Part shown: positions 8,469 through 18,087 of the stretch, in pieces | Layout: each line of letters opens with the position of its first letter | Numbering within the stretch: position 1 is the first letter of the stretch | Position numbers and translations under genes: made by a program | Assembly: GCF_002078605.1 (NCBI RefSeq) | Contig: NZ_MSJR01000004.1 | Coordinates: 185,972 to 249,971 of the forward strand | DNA from: Salegentibacter sediminis | GTDB taxonomy: Bacteria; Bacteroidota; Bacteroidia; Flavobacteriales; Flavobacteriaceae | DNA length: 64,000 nucleotides | Direction: 5' to 3' | The notes under the pieces: generated by a model | The model's database searches: none | What the model saw: the letters and a program-made list of their open reading frames with translations, nothing else | Told to the model about the DNA's origin: nothing

Positions 8469-11384
8469 ATGGAAAAAAAATTGCAACAGCTTTCGCAGGA
8501 AATTGACGGTCAGTTATATTACGATGAGCTCTGGCGATCGATTTATGCTACAGATGCTTCGGTATACCGGGAATTGCCGCTGGCCGTTTGTTACCCTAAA
8601 AACGGGCAGGACCTCAGGCGACTTATAAATTTTGCCAGGAAAAACAATACTTCTCTTATCCCGCGAACAGCGGGAACTTCTCTCGCCGGCCAATGTGTGG
8701 GTGATGGCATTGTAGTAGATGTTTCTAAACATTTCACCGATATAATGGAGGTAAATCTCCGGGATAAAACCGTTAGGGTGCAACCCGGAGTTATAAGGGA
8801 TGACCTGAATCGTGTTTTGGCTGAAGATGGTTTATTTTTTGGACCGAATACCTCAACTTCCAATCGTTGTATGATTGGGGGAATGGTGGGAAATAATTCC
8901 AGCGGAACTACTTCAATAAAATATGGGACTACCCGCGATAAGATAGTTTCAATGAAGGTTTTACTCAGCGATGGGAGCGAAGCTGAATTCAGGGAAATTT
9001 CTAAAAAAGATTTTCAGCAGAAGCTTAAGTTGGAAACCCTGGAAGGGGAGATATACCGTAAAATATATGCCGAATTGTCTCCTGCTGATACCAGAAAGGA
9101 GATCATCGAGAAATTCCCACCCAAAGAGTTACATCGTCGAAATACCGGATATGCGGTAGATGAACTTATCTATTCCGAAGTATTTTCAGAAAGCACAGCA
9201 CCAATTAACCTTTGCCGACTTTTAAGCGGAAGTGAAGGCACCCTGGCCTTTACCACCGAAATCACTCTGCAACTGGACGCCTTACAGCCTCCTCATTCTG
9301 CAATGATCGCTGCACATTTTGCAAGTATAGATGCCTGTATGCAGGCGGTGGTTCCCGCGATGGAACATTCGCTTTTCACCTGCGAAATGATGGATAAGGT
9401 AATTCTGGATTGTACCAAACAAAACTTAAAGTACAAGGAGAACCGCTTTTTTATTGAAGGAGATCCGCAGGCTATTCTTATGCTGGAAATGCGGGCAAAT
9501 TCCCAGGAAGAATTGCAAAAGCAAACTAAAGCCCTGCTACAAACCCTTGGTGATTCCGGGTTAAGCTATGCCCTGCCTGTGCTCTTTGATGAGCAGATTA
9601 ACCTGGCTCTGGAATTGCGAAAGGCTGGCCTTGGATTGCTGGGAAATATTATTGGCGACAGGAAAGCTGTAGCTTGTATTGAAGATACAGCAGTTGCCCT
9701 GCCACACCTGGCCGATTATATATCGGAGTTTGGTAAGATCATGAAAAATTATGGACAGGATGCGGTGTATTATGCCCACGCCGGTGCCGGGGAAATTCAT
9801 TTAAGACCTATTCTTAATCTCAAAAGGTCTGAAGACGTAAAACTGTTTCGGCAAATCACCGAAGATGTGGCAGAACTTGTTAAAAAATACAATGGATCCC
9901 TGAGCGGGGAACATGGTGATGGTAGGCTAAGGGCAGAATTTATAGAAATGATGATTGGGCCAATAAACTATCAGCTTATTAAAAATATCAAGCTGGCCTT
10001 TGACCCTGAAAATATATTTAATCCCGGAAAGATCATTGATGCTGCTCCAATGGATACCTCCTTGCGATATGCACCCGATAGAACCGAGCCGCAAATTGAA
10101 ACCCTCATGGATTTTTCTGAATCCCAGGGGATACTTAGGCTTGCTGAAAAATGTAATGGTAGTGGGGATTGCAGAAAATCTTCAGAAGCCGGCGGCACTA
10201 TGTGTCCCAGCTACAGGGCAACCAAAAATGAAAAAGATACTACCCGTGCCCGTGCTAATGCCTTAAGGGAGTTTCTCACCAATTCAGATAAACCAAACCG
10301 ATTCGATAATGCCGAATTAAAGGAGGTTTTTGATCTCTGCATCAGTTGTAAAGGCTGTAAGAGCGAATGTCCCTCCAGTGTTGATGTAGCCGCTTTAAAA
10401 GCAGAATTCCTATATCAGTATCAAAAAGAGAACGGAACCTCCCTGCGAAGTAAGGCCTTTGTGAGTAACGGAAGAATGAATAAACTCGCTTCAAAAATCC
10501 CGGGACTTTCTAATTTTCTTTTCAGCAATAAAATAACTGCCGGAGTTGCTAAGAAAGCCATGGGAATAGCATCGGAAAGGAGCCTTCCAAAAATTTCAAA
10601 GCAAAGCCTAAGCGAATTCTACCGCAAGAATAAAGATCGTTTACAGGTAAAAAAACCTATAAAAACCCTTTATTTATTCAATGACGAGTTCACGAATTAT
10701 CTGGATGCTGAAATTGGTATAGACAGTTTGGAATTACTGAGTGAATTAGGCTACCAGGTAGAAATCGTAAATCACGCGGAAAGCGGGAGAAGTCATCTTT
10801 CCAAAGGTTTCCTTGAGGAAGCCCGGGATTTTGCCAATACGAACATCAGCATCTTTAAAGATCTCATTACAGCTGAAAAACCTTTAATTGGTATTGAGCC
10901 TTCGGCTATTTTAAGCTTTAGAGACGAATACCTCCGCCTTGCAGATAATAAAGTGGCAGCAGAGAAACTTGCACAAAACTCATTTATTATTGAAGAATTT
11001 CTGAAAAAAGAAATCGCACTCGGCAAAATAAAACCCGATCAATTTACCTCAGAAGAAAAAACAATTAAAATTCACGGACATTGTCATCAAAAATCCTTGT
11101 CTAATACGGCCATTACTTTTGACATATTAAACCTTCCTGAAAATTATAGGGTGAGTATCATCCCTTCGGGTTGTTGTGGGATGGCCGGTTCTTTTGGTTA
11201 TGAAAAGGAACATTACGAAGTGAGCATGAACATTGGAGAGCAAACATTATTCCCAGCCGTAAGAAAAACGGCTGAGGAGACGATTATTTCTGCAAATGGG
11301 ACTAGTTGTCGTCACCAAATTTTTGACGGGACGAAACGCATTGCGAAACACCCGGTAACAATTCTAAGGGAAGCTTTAATCTAA
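8469..11384 (+). CDS. FAD-binding and 4Fe-4S dehydrogenase (GlcD/D-2-hydroxyacid dehydrogenase fused to GlpC-like domain)
   Basis: This 971-residue multidomain enzyme has an N-terminal FAD-binding-4 domain (PRTAGTSLAGQCVGDGIVVD; then NNSSGTTSIKYG) and a FAD-oxidase C-terminal domain (YYAHAGAGEIHLRP; SGEHGDGRLR; FNPGKI near 515-520). A 4Fe-4S pair follows (CNGSGDCRK...TMCPSY and CISCKGCKSECP), then a C-terminal CCG domain (GHCHQKSL; SGCCGMAGSFG). This architecture is that of YdiJ-type D-2-hydroxyglutarate or D-lactate dehydrogenases. It should oxidise a D-2-hydroxyacid and hand the electrons to a quinone or another carrier. The substrate is undetermined. No signal peptide is visible. It appears monocistronic. 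Confidence 0.88.
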   Translation: MEKKLQQLSQEIDGQLYYDELWRSIYATDASVYRELPLAVCYPKNGQDLRRLINFARKNNTSLIPRTAGTSLAGQCVGDGIVVDVSKHFTDIMEVNLRDKTVRVQPGVIRDDLNRVLAEDGLFFGPNTSTSNRCMIGGMVGNNSSGTTSIKYGTTRDKIVSMKVLLSDGSEAEFREISKKDFQQKLKLETLEGEIYRKIYAELSPADTRKEIIEKFPPKELHRRNTGYAVDELIYSEVFSESTAPINLCRLLSGSEGTLAFTTEITLQLDALQPPHSAMIAAHFASIDACMQAVVPAMEHSLFTCEMMDKVILDCTKQNLKYKENRFFIEGDPQAILMLEMRANSQEELQKQTKALLQTLGDSGLSYALPVLFDEQINLALELRKAGLGLLGNIIGDRKAVACIEDTAVALPHLADYISEFGKIMKNYGQDAVYYAHAGAGEIHLRPILNLKRSEDVKLFRQITEDVAELVKKYNGSLSGEHGDGRLRAEFIEMMIGPINYQLIKNIKLAFDPENIFNPGKIIDAAPMDTSLRYAPDRTEPQIETLMDFSESQGILRLAEKCNGSGDCRKSSEAGGTMCPSYRATKNEKDTTRARANALREFLTNSDKPNRFDNAELKEVFDLCISCKGCKSECPSSVDVAALKAEFLYQYQKENGTSLRSKAFVSNGRMNKLASKIPGLSNFLFSNKITAGVAKKAMGIASERSLPKISKQSLSEFYRKNKDRLQVKKPIKTLYLFNDEFTNYLDAEIGIDSLELLSELGYQVEIVNHAESGRSHLSKGFLEEARDFANTNISIFKDLITAEKPLIGIEPSAILSFRDEYLRLADNKVAAEKLAQNSFIIEEFLKKEIALGKIKPDQFTSEEKTIKIHGHCHQKSLSNTAITFDILNLPENYRVSIIPSGCCGMAGSFGYEKEHYEVSMNIGEQTLFPAVRKTAEETIISANGTSCRHQIFDGTKRIAKHPVTILREALI

Positions 11385-11478
11385 ACAATCTGACAGGACC
11401 TCTAATTACAGGAAAAATTAGAGAATACGAAGAGTTTTTTTAATTAGCCTTAGATTTTTAAATATTAGGTTAAAAAAT

Positions 11479-11486
11479 TACATTTG
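11479..11486 (+). promoter_or_regulatory. -7 promoter element of aroC (TACATTTG)
   Basis: TACATTTG fits TAnnTTTG and lies 15 bases before the ATG at 11502, with a T-run (11455-11459) near the -33 position. Because it overlaps the in-frame TTG at 11484, it argues that translation starts at the ATG instead. Confidence 0.55.
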
Positions 11487-11501
11487 TTCAAAATCGAAAG
11501 C

Positions 11502-12566
11502 ATGGCTGGAAATTCCTTTGGAAAATTATTTAAACTTACCACATTTGGGGAATCACACGGCCCTGCAATTGGAGGAATTTTAGACGGCTGCCCCGCAGGA
11601 CTTCAACTTGACCTGGAAGCTATTCAAACGGAATTAAACCGTAGAAAACCAGGCCAATCGGCGATAGTCACTCAAAGAAAAGAACCGGACTCCGTAGAAT
11701 TCCTTTCAGGGATTTTTGAAGGACAAACCACCGGAACCCCTATAGGTTTTGTGATTCGCAATGCCAATCAAAAGTCAAAGGATTATTCACATATTAAAGA
11801 TACCTACCGCCCGAGTCATGCCGATTATACCTATGATGAAAAGTATGGGTTTCGGGATTACAGGGGAGGAGGCAGGTCTTCGGCTCGCGAAACCGCTTCG
11901 CGTGTGGTGGCAGGTGCTATAGCCAAACAATTATTAAAAGAAATCAACTTTTACGCCTATACCGCTTCTGTTGGAGATATCCAGCTAAATAAAAGCCCGG
12001 AAGAAATAGATTTCAGTCTTATTGAAAGCAATCCCGTGCGCTGTCCCGACAAAGCTTCCGCAGAAAAAATGGAGGCCTATATCAAGGAAATAAGGAAAGA
12101 TGGGGATACGGTAGGAGGAACCGTACAATGCGTAATTAAGAACGTACCTAAAGGATTAGGAGAACCGGTTTTTGATAAGCTTCACGCAGAGCTTGGTAAA
12201 GCAATGTTATCCATAAATGCCGTAAAAGGTTTTGAGTATGGCAGTGGCTTTGAAGGAACTAAAATGAGAGGCAGTGAACATAACGACCTTTTTAATGCTG
12301 ATGGTTCTACCAAAACCAATTTGAGCGGAGGCGTGCAAGGCGGAATTTCTAACGGAATGGATATTTATTTTAATGTCGCTTTTAAACCAGTAGCGACCAT
12401 TATGCAAAATCAGGAAACGATTAACGCTGCAGGCGAAACCGTTGAAATGCAAGGGAAAGGCCGCCACGATCCCTGTGTAGTTCCCAGGGCTGTGCCTATT
12501 GTAGAGGCAATGGCTGCACTGGTAATTGCCGATTTCTGGCTTGAGAATAAGATTTCTAAACTATAA
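11502..12566 (+). CDS. aroC: Chorismate synthase
   Basis: The product has 354 residues starting [20 protein letters not shown]. The family signatures are present: [35 protein letters not shown] and [20 protein letters not shown], plus the C-terminal [13 protein letters not shown]. The enzyme converts 5-enolpyruvylshikimate-3-phosphate to chorismate using reduced FMN, the last step of the shikimate pathway. I chose the ATG at 11502 over the in-frame TTG at 11484 because homologues begin at this point and the TTG lies inside the likely promoter. The symporter gene follows after 23 bases and may be co-transcribed. Confidence 0.97.
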   Translation: MAGNSFGKLFKLTTFGESHGPAIGGILDGCPAGLQLDLEAIQTELNRRKPGQSAIVTQRKEPDSVEFLSGIFEGQTTGTPIGFVIRNANQKSKDYSHIKDTYRPSHADYTYDEKYGFRDYRGGGRSSARETASRVVAGAIAKQLLKEINFYAYTASVGDIQLNKSPEEIDFSLIESNPVRCPDKASAEKMEAYIKEIRKDGDTVGGTVQCVIKNVPKGLGEPVFDKLHAELGKAMLSINAVKGFEYGSGFEGTKMRGSEHNDLFNADGSTKTNLSGGVQGGISNGMDIYFNVAFKPVATIMQNQETINAAGETVEMQGKGRHDPCVVPRAVPIVEAMAALVIADFWLENKISKL

Positions 12567-12589
12567 TCCAAAATTGAAATAGAACAACT

Positions 12590-13918
12590 ATGAAGAAACT
12601 CGCACTGCACTGGCAGATTTTATTAGGAATGGCCGCCGGGGTTATTTTCGCGCTTATCCTAACCAATTTCAGCTGGGGATCAGAATTTGTAAACGACTGG
12701 ATCAAACCCTTCGGAACAATTTTCATCAATGCCCTTAAGCTTATTGCAGTGCCGCTAATTTTGGGTTCCCTGATCAAAGGAATTTCAGACCTGAAAGACA
12801 TCTCCAAGCTTTCCAAAATGGGAACTAAAACTATTGGAATATATATTGGAACCACTATTATCGCCGTTTTGATTGGCCTCACGATGGTGAATTTAATCAA
12901 ACCCGGTAACGCCATTACCCAGGAAACCCAGCAAGACCTTATTACAAGCTATGAGGGTGATGCTTCCAGTAAAATTGCCGATGCCGAAAAACAAAAAGAA
13001 GCCGGACCTTTACAAGCGCTGGAAGACCTTGTTCCCGACAATATTTTTGCAGCCGCTGGAGATAATGCCAATATGCTGCAGGTGATTTTCTTCGCTATTT
13101 TCTTCGGAATAGGATTAATTCTTATCCCTGAAAAAACCGCCAAACCTGTTAAGGATTTCTTTGATGGGTTTAACGAAGTGATCCTAAAAATGATAGACCT
13201 TATAATGCTCGCAGCGCCTTATGGAGTTTTTGCTTTACTCGCAGCCCTGGTCGTAGAATCCCCGAGCAGCGATCTTTTTGCAGCCCTGGCCATGTATGGA
13301 ATTACCGTTTTAATTGGTCTCGCATTAATGATAGGAGTATATATCCTCCTGGTTTGGGTTTTCACTAAAAACAAACCTTCCTTTTTTATCAATGGAATCG
13401 CTCCGGCACAGTTACTCGCCTTTTCAACCAGTTCGAGTGCCGCTACCTTACCGGTTACTATGGAAAGAGTAGAAGAGCATATGGGAGTACACCAGGAGGT
13501 TACGAGTTTTGTTCTTCCTATAGGCGCAACAATTAATATGGATGGAACAAGCCTTTACCAGGCGATTGCCGCCGTGTTTATCGCCCAGGCCTTTGGAATG
13601 GACCTTAGTATAGGGGCGCAACTCGGAATTATCGCTACTGCTACCCTGGCTTCTATTGGATCGGCGGCCGTTCCCGGTGCAGGAATGGTAATGCTGGTAA
13701 TCGTACTTGCCCAGGCAGGAATTCCCGAAGCTGGCCTGGCTCTTATTTTTGCTGTAGACCGTCCCCTCGATATGTGCCGAACAGTGGTCAATGTTACCGG
13801 CGATGCGGCGGTTTCTTTAATGGTGGCAAAATCTGTTGACAAAATGGGCCCCCCAAATGTAAAAGAATGGGACGACGAATATCATCCTAAAAATATTCCT
13901 GCGGAAGAAAAAGCTTAA
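12590..13918 (+). CDS. Dicarboxylate/amino acid:cation symporter (DAACS family)
   Basis: This 442-residue protein has eight or so membrane segments and the two re-entrant hairpins of GltPh-type elevator transporters. Key motifs are FSTSSSAATLP (serine-rich HP1, near 285), GATINMDGTSLYQA (TM7 NMDG motif) and the TM8 segment VDRPLDMCRTVVNVTGDA. In that last segment the Asp and Arg positions contact the substrate carboxylates. The substrate could be glutamate/aspartate or C4-dicarboxylates, driven by Na+ or H+. The extended loop after TM3 (around residues 105-140) is long. It overlaps the convergent DUF393 gene by four bases at their stop codons. Confidence 0.92.
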   Translation: MKKLALHWQILLGMAAGVIFALILTNFSWGSEFVNDWIKPFGTIFINALKLIAVPLILGSLIKGISDLKDISKLSKMGTKTIGIYIGTTIIAVLIGLTMVNLIKPGNAITQETQQDLITSYEGDASSKIADAEKQKEAGPLQALEDLVPDNIFAAAGDNANMLQVIFFAIFFGIGLILIPEKTAKPVKDFFDGFNEVILKMIDLIMLAAPYGVFALLAALVVESPSSDLFAALAMYGITVLIGLALMIGVYILLVWVFTKNKPSFFINGIAPAQLLAFSTSSSAATLPVTMERVEEHMGVHQEVTSFVLPIGATINMDGTSLYQAIAAVFIAQAFGMDLSIGAQLGIIATATLASIGSAAVPGAGMVMLVIVLAQAGIPEAGLALIFAVDRPLDMCRTVVNVTGDAAVSLMVAKSVDKMGPPNVKEWDDEYHPKNIPAEEKA

Positions 13919-14328
13919 TCCAGAAATTTAGATTTTAATTCGGGGGTTGGGATCATACAGCTTTCCTTCTTGCCATACCATTTATATCGGTTATTGGCAA
14001 CCAGATTATAGATCCCATCTCTTAGACTTTCAGGAATAAACCAGAAATACTGAAGCAAAGAAGCACCCCCTGAGAGATCCTTGGAAATTTCGAGGGCTGC
14101 GGTAGATTTTCTGAAATACGCTACTCCGGGTTCAATTAAAATAATAGAATCAAGATCATCGGGATCCATTCCTCTTTCGGAAACCAATTTTCTGCCAAGC
14201 TCACTTTGCAGAGAAGCAAACCTGAAAACATCTTTTTTATCGTGTTTTATAATATAGGTCACAGCACCGTTGCAAAGGTTACAAACCCCATCAAAAAGCA
14301 CTATCTTTTTATCCTTAGGTATCTCCAT
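13915..14328 (-). CDS. DUF393 thiol-disulfide oxidoreductase-like protein
   Basis: This 137-residue protein has the family start VLFDGVCNLCNGAVTYIIKHD, including the CxxC-like pair, followed by FRFASLQSELGR and a C-terminal YNLVANNRYKWYGKK motif. These mark DUF393 (DCC family), thioredoxin-like proteins with a presumed redox role that is not experimentally settled. There is no signal peptide or membrane segment. It is encoded two bases downstream of mutS2 on the same strand and so is probably co-transcribed with it. Confidence 0.87.
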   Translation of the reverse strand: MEIPKDKKIVLFDGVCNLCNGAVTYIIKHDKKDVFRFASLQSELGRKLVSERGMDPDDLDSIILIEPGVAYFRKSTAALEISKDLSGGASLLQYFWFIPESLRDGIYNLVANNRYKWYGKKESCMIPTPELKSKFLD

Positions 14329-14330
14329 AT

Positions 14331-16517
14331 TTATTTTTTCTTAATTGCCTGCACCAGTTCCAGCTTCTCCAGGTCTACCTGGGTGGTAAACATTCCATAA
14401 TTAACCAGGGCTTTTCCTTTTTCGATTTTGTCTAAGGTCCCAACAGATTTACTGTCTTCCAACCTAACCCTATCCCCAACTTTGGGAGTTATTTTTGGCT
14501 TTTCGGCAGCCTTTCGTTCAGCTTCGGTCATTTTGGCTTTTTCTTCTTTCTTCTTCTGCCTAATAACCTCCACTTTTTTCTTTACTTCCTGCTGAACCTT
14601 TTTCTCCTTGGCTTTCTTGGCCTGCTGCTGCTTTTTAGTTTCCTTTTTCCGCTTGGAATTCTCTATCTCCACGAATTTCAGGAATTCAGCTATCAGCTCT
14701 TTCTTCTTTTTATTCTGAAAGTATTTTTCACTGATGTCGTTTATTTTTTGTCCAATATAGATTAGACGTTGATTGCTATCATATAATTCCTGATAGCTTT
14801 CCAGTTTCTGCTGAATCCTGGTATTGGTTTCCTCCAGTTTATCCTTTTCTTTTGCGGCTTTCTGTTCCTTTGTTTTTAAGGAATCTGTTGTTTTCTGAAG
14901 TTTGGAACGTTCCTTTTGAAGCTTTGCAATACTGCGGTCAAACCTTATTTTTCCCTTCTCTACCTTCTTACGGGAACGATTTATAAGGCTGTAGGGAATG
15001 CCGTTTTTCTGTGCTACCTCAAAGGTAAAGGAGCTACCCGCTTCGCCCACCTGTAGTTTATAAATAGGTTCCAGGCTTTGAGAATCAAACAACATATTGG
15101 CATTACTCATATCCGGCAGTTCGTTAGCCAGTTTTTTCAAATTTGCATAATGAGTGGTAAGAATACCAAAAGATTCCTTTTCATAAAAAACCTCCAAAAA
15201 AGTTTCTGCCAGAGCGCCCCCGAGTTCCGGGTCACTTCCAGTACCAAATTCATCGATAAGAAAAAGGGTCTTGTTATCACATTTCCGAAGAAAATAATTC
15301 ATATTCTTTAGCCGGTAGCTATAGGTGCTCAGGTGGTTTTCTATAGATTGATTATCCCCAATATCGGTTAAGATCTTATCAAACAAACAAACCCGGCTGT
15401 ATTCATGCACCGGAATAAGAATCCCGCTTTGTACCATAAGCTGAAGTAAGCCCACAGTTTTTAGGGTAATACTTTTTCCACCCGCATTTGGCCCTGAAAT
15501 CACAATTATCCGGTTATCCTTTCCCAGTTCAATACTTTGGGGATAGGTTTTATCTCCCTTCTTTTTATTGCTCAAGTAGAGGAGAGGATGGTAAGCTTCC
15601 TTTAATTGTAGCTCACGTTCCCTGGTTATTTTAGGTAAAATCCCGTTAATGTTTTCAGCATACTTAGATTTTGCAGCAATGAGATCTATCTCGCTTAAAA
15701 GGTCCTGATATTCCTGCAACAAGCCTGCGTACGGCCTTATGAATTCGGTCAATTCTTTCAGAATTCGCTTTATTTCTTCTTTTTCCTCGTATTCCAGATT
15801 ATTGAGTTCCCGGGTGAACTGGTAAGTTGCTTCTGGTTGAATATAAACTATACTACCGGTTTTGGAATTTCCGAGAATTCCCCCTTTTACTTTGCGACGG
15901 TGCATAGCTTTTACCGCCAATACACGTACATTTTCAACAACGCTTTCCCGTATTTCATCAAGATAACCATAGCTATGGTAAGTAGTAAGCGCTTTGGCAA
16001 AACTCGAATTGATTTGTCCCTTTACCGAATTGATAGACCTTCTAACCGATTGCAGAAGAGGGGAAGCATCATCTTTTACCTCCCCAAATTTATCGATCAC
16101 AATCCCAATTTTGTCGATAATTTCGGTGGTATATTCTACTTCTGAAGTTGTTTTATAAAGACTTGGATAATATTCCTGAAATTTATTGAAAAACTTAAGC
16201 TGAGTATTCACAGTCTCAGAGAGGCTGGCGATCTTTCTAAAGCTCCCAACTTCCAGGATGGCTTCTTCAATCTCCAGCATTCGGAGTTCTTTATTCACCG
16301 CATCAAAACCATGGTTTGGAATACGGCTTTCCCGCGTTTTGGAACTTAAATATTCATTGGTTTGGTTTAAGCCAAAGATAGTTTTAGAATAGGAAGGAAA
16401 AGGCTGAATTTTCAGGGCTTTTTCCTTTCCCATTCCTGTGATACATAGCTCCGATATCTGGTTACAAACCACCGGAAATTCAAGGTCAATAAGGCTTTTA
16501 GGTGCAATTTTAATCAT
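14331..16517 (-). CDS. MutS2-family DNA-binding ATPase lacking the Smr domain
   Basis: The 728-residue protein has a MutS core: a helical lever/clamp region (1-300), then an ABC ATPase with Walker A GPNAGGKSITLK, Walker B TLFLIDEFGTGSDPELGG and a later LTTHYANLK switch. A long charged coiled coil (roughly 510-670, very Lys/Glu-rich) and a small beta domain (VGDRVRLEDSKSVGTLDKIEKG) finish it. Canonical MutS2 is about 780 residues and ends in an Smr nuclease domain; here none is visible. MutS2 proteins act in suppression of recombination or in rescue of collided ribosomes, not in classical mismatch repair. The ATG at 16517 sits back to back with the ung promoter. Confidence 0.9.
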   Translation of the reverse strand: MIKIAPKSLIDLEFPVVCNQISELCITGMGKEKALKIQPFPSYSKTIFGLNQTNEYLSSKTRESRIPNHGFDAVNKELRMLEIEEAILEVGSFRKIASLSETVNTQLKFFNKFQEYYPSLYKTTSEVEYTTEIIDKIGIVIDKFGEVKDDASPLLQSVRRSINSVKGQINSSFAKALTTYHSYGYLDEIRESVVENVRVLAVKAMHRRKVKGGILGNSKTGSIVYIQPEATYQFTRELNNLEYEEKEEIKRILKELTEFIRPYAGLLQEYQDLLSEIDLIAAKSKYAENINGILPKITRERELQLKEAYHPLLYLSNKKKGDKTYPQSIELGKDNRIIVISGPNAGGKSITLKTVGLLQLMVQSGILIPVHEYSRVCLFDKILTDIGDNQSIENHLSTYSYRLKNMNYFLRKCDNKTLFLIDEFGTGSDPELGGALAETFLEVFYEKESFGILTTHYANLKKLANELPDMSNANMLFDSQSLEPIYKLQVGEAGSSFTFEVAQKNGIPYSLINRSRKKVEKGKIRFDRSIAKLQKERSKLQKTTDSLKTKEQKAAKEKDKLEETNTRIQQKLESYQELYDSNQRLIYIGQKINDISEKYFQNKKKKELIAEFLKFVEIENSKRKKETKKQQQAKKAKEKKVQQEVKKKVEVIRQKKKEEKAKMTEAERKAAEKPKITPKVGDRVRLEDSKSVGTLDKIEKGKALVNYGMFTTQVDLEKLELVQAIKKK

Positions 16518-16530
16518 AGAATAATTTCCC

Positions 16531-16538
16531 TACTTTTG
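16531..16538 (+). promoter_or_regulatory. -7 promoter element of ung (TACTTTTG)
   Basis: TACTTTTG matches TAnnTTTG and lies 26 bases before the ATG at 16565. A TTTT at 16508-16511 would serve as the -33 region, which places it inside the start of the divergent mutS2 gene. Confidence 0.5.
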
Positions 16539-16564
16539 AGGTGCTGCAAATTTACTTAATTAAA

Positions 16565-17230
16565 ATGAAGCCAGACTTACCACCCGACTGGAAAAAAGAA
16601 TTACAGGAAGAAATCAGGAAAGAATATTTTCAGGATCTACTTCAATTCGTTAAACAGGAATATGCAGAAAACACTTGTTTCCCTCCAAAGGATTTAATCT
16701 TTAACGCCTTTCGGCATTCCACTTTCGAAAACACAAAAGTAGTCATCCTGGGGCAGGATCCTTATCCCAATCCCGGGCAGGCACACGGCTTATGTTTTTC
16801 GGTTAATGACGGGGTGAAATTCCCGCCTTCCCTTAAGAATATTTTCAGGGAGATTGAGAATGATTTAAATAAACCCATACCATTTTCGGGCAATCTGGAG
16901 TCTTGGGCAGACCAGGGCGTTCTACTTTTAAACGCAACGCTTAGTGTGAGGGCCGGGCAGGCAGGTTCTCATCAAAAAAAAGGTTGGGAGATTTTCACAG
17001 ATCGGGTCATCAGTTTAATTTCAACAAAAAAGGAACACGTGGTTTTTATGCTTTGGGGTGGATTTGCGCAAAAAAAGATGAAACTGATAGACCAAACTAA
17101 ACATTTGGTTTTAACGAGTGGGCATCCCTCGCCTTTAAGTGCCAACAGGGGGTATTGGTTTGGCAATAAACATTTTAGTCAAACCAATGAATATCTCAGT
17201 AAAAATGGAAAAAAGCCTATAGACTGGTAA
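16565..17230 (+). CDS. ung: Uracil-DNA glycosylase, family 1
   Basis: The product has 221 residues starting MKPDLPPDWKKELQEE. Catalytic motif A is GQDPYPNPGQAHGLCFSV (Asp water activator), with the uracil-recognition region LLLNATLSVR and motif B TSGHPSPLSANRG carrying the catalytic His and the DNA-intercalating loop. The enzyme excises uracil from DNA, starting base excision repair. An upstream in-frame GTG at 16541 would add eight residues (LQIYLIK) that look like untranslated leader; the ATG at 16565 is preferred. It is convergent with the next gene, with two bases between the stops. Confidence 0.97.
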   Translation: MKPDLPPDWKKELQEEIRKEYFQDLLQFVKQEYAENTCFPPKDLIFNAFRHSTFENTKVVILGQDPYPNPGQAHGLCFSVNDGVKFPPSLKNIFREIENDLNKPIPFSGNLESWADQGVLLLNATLSVRAGQAGSHQKKGWEIFTDRVISLISTKKEHVVFMLWGGFAQKKMKLIDQTKHLVLTSGHPSPLSANRGYWFGNKHFSQTNEYLSKNGKKPIDW

Positions 17231-17232
17231 AT

Positions 17233-18087
17233 TTAAAGGGTTGCAACCAATTGTGAATACTTAAATTTCTTCGGAATAAGTTCAAGCTCAAATAATTTAT
17301 CCTGAACGGCTTCTACTTCCGCTTCATTTATAGGTTCCTGGCTCCAACTGGTTATGCCTAACCATTTTTCAATATCTTCAGGCTTTTGAGCATAATTATC
17401 GGCGAGAATATTAGCCAGGTCCGGAATGTCTTTGAATTTTAAGGTTTCTTCATTTAAAACCTGAAGCATGGTATTGAGCCTTTCAGCATTATATTTTATC
17501 GCCTGGTCTCTTGCTGCGATCATAAAACAGGGCCAGGGAGTTGGACAATCGGCTACCAATCTAAAGGTGCGATTGTCTACAAAGGGTTTAGTGGTGAAAT
17601 GTTCCCACATAAAATATTGAGCTTTATCTGTTTTAAGGGCTTCAACAGCACCATCAATATCATGAACGACTTCAAAATCGAGGTCTTTTTTGATATCCCA
17701 TTTATGCCTTTCAGCATTTACATAAGCCATTAAATGAGAACCCGATCCATAACGGCTTATCGCGGCTTTGGTTCCTTTAAGATCTTCTATCGATTTGTAT
17801 TTTGAATCGGCAGCGACGTGAATTCCCCAGATGAGGGGGGAACCGATATAAGTTTGCAAAATTCTGCTTTGATTGCCCCCAATGATATCTTTTATAATCC
17901 CCTCGGTGAGAATTACAGCAACATCAATTTCTCCTGATGTTAAAGCTTTATTCATCGCACCTGTGCCCCCTGGAAAATCTTTCCAGATTACATTAATTCC
18001 TTTCTCTTTAAATTTTCCTTCTTCTATACACTTATGCCAGGGGAAATTAAAATGTTCTGGCACACCGCCTACTTTTATGGTTTTCAT
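17233..18087 (-). CDS. Substrate-binding-like protein (SsuA/THI5 fold) without signal peptide
   Basis: This 284-residue protein starts directly with the first beta strand (MKTIKVGGVPEHFNFPWHKC). It has the pattern of ABC transporter periplasmic binding proteins of the SsuA/NMT1 type: an EGKFKEKGINVIWKDFPGGTGAM lobe, SGEIDVAVILTEG, SIEDLKGTKAAISRYGSGSH and the hinge return. No signal peptide or lipobox precedes it and no permease or ATPase gene lies nearby. It therefore looks like a cytosolic member, as in the yeast THI5 branch. Its start overlaps the ppk1 stop (ATGA at 18084-18087), so it is translationally coupled to ppk1. The ligand is unknown. Confidence 0.78.
   Translation of the reverse strand: MKTIKVGGVPEHFNFPWHKCIEEGKFKEKGINVIWKDFPGGTGAMNKALTSGEIDVAVILTEGIIKDIIGGNQSRILQTYIGSPLIWGIHVAADSKYKSIEDLKGTKAAISRYGSGSHLMAYVNAERHKWDIKKDLDFEVVHDIDGAVEALKTDKAQYFMWEHFTTKPFVDNRTFRLVADCPTPWPCFMIAARDQAIKYNAERLNTMLQVLNEETLKFKDIPDLANILADNYAQKPEDIEKWLGITSWSQEPINEAEVEAVQDKLFELELIPKKFKYSQLVATL

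Noticed and set aside
11484..11501. TTG start for aroC
   Set aside because: It lies inside the likely -7 promoter element; homologues begin at the ATG at 11502.
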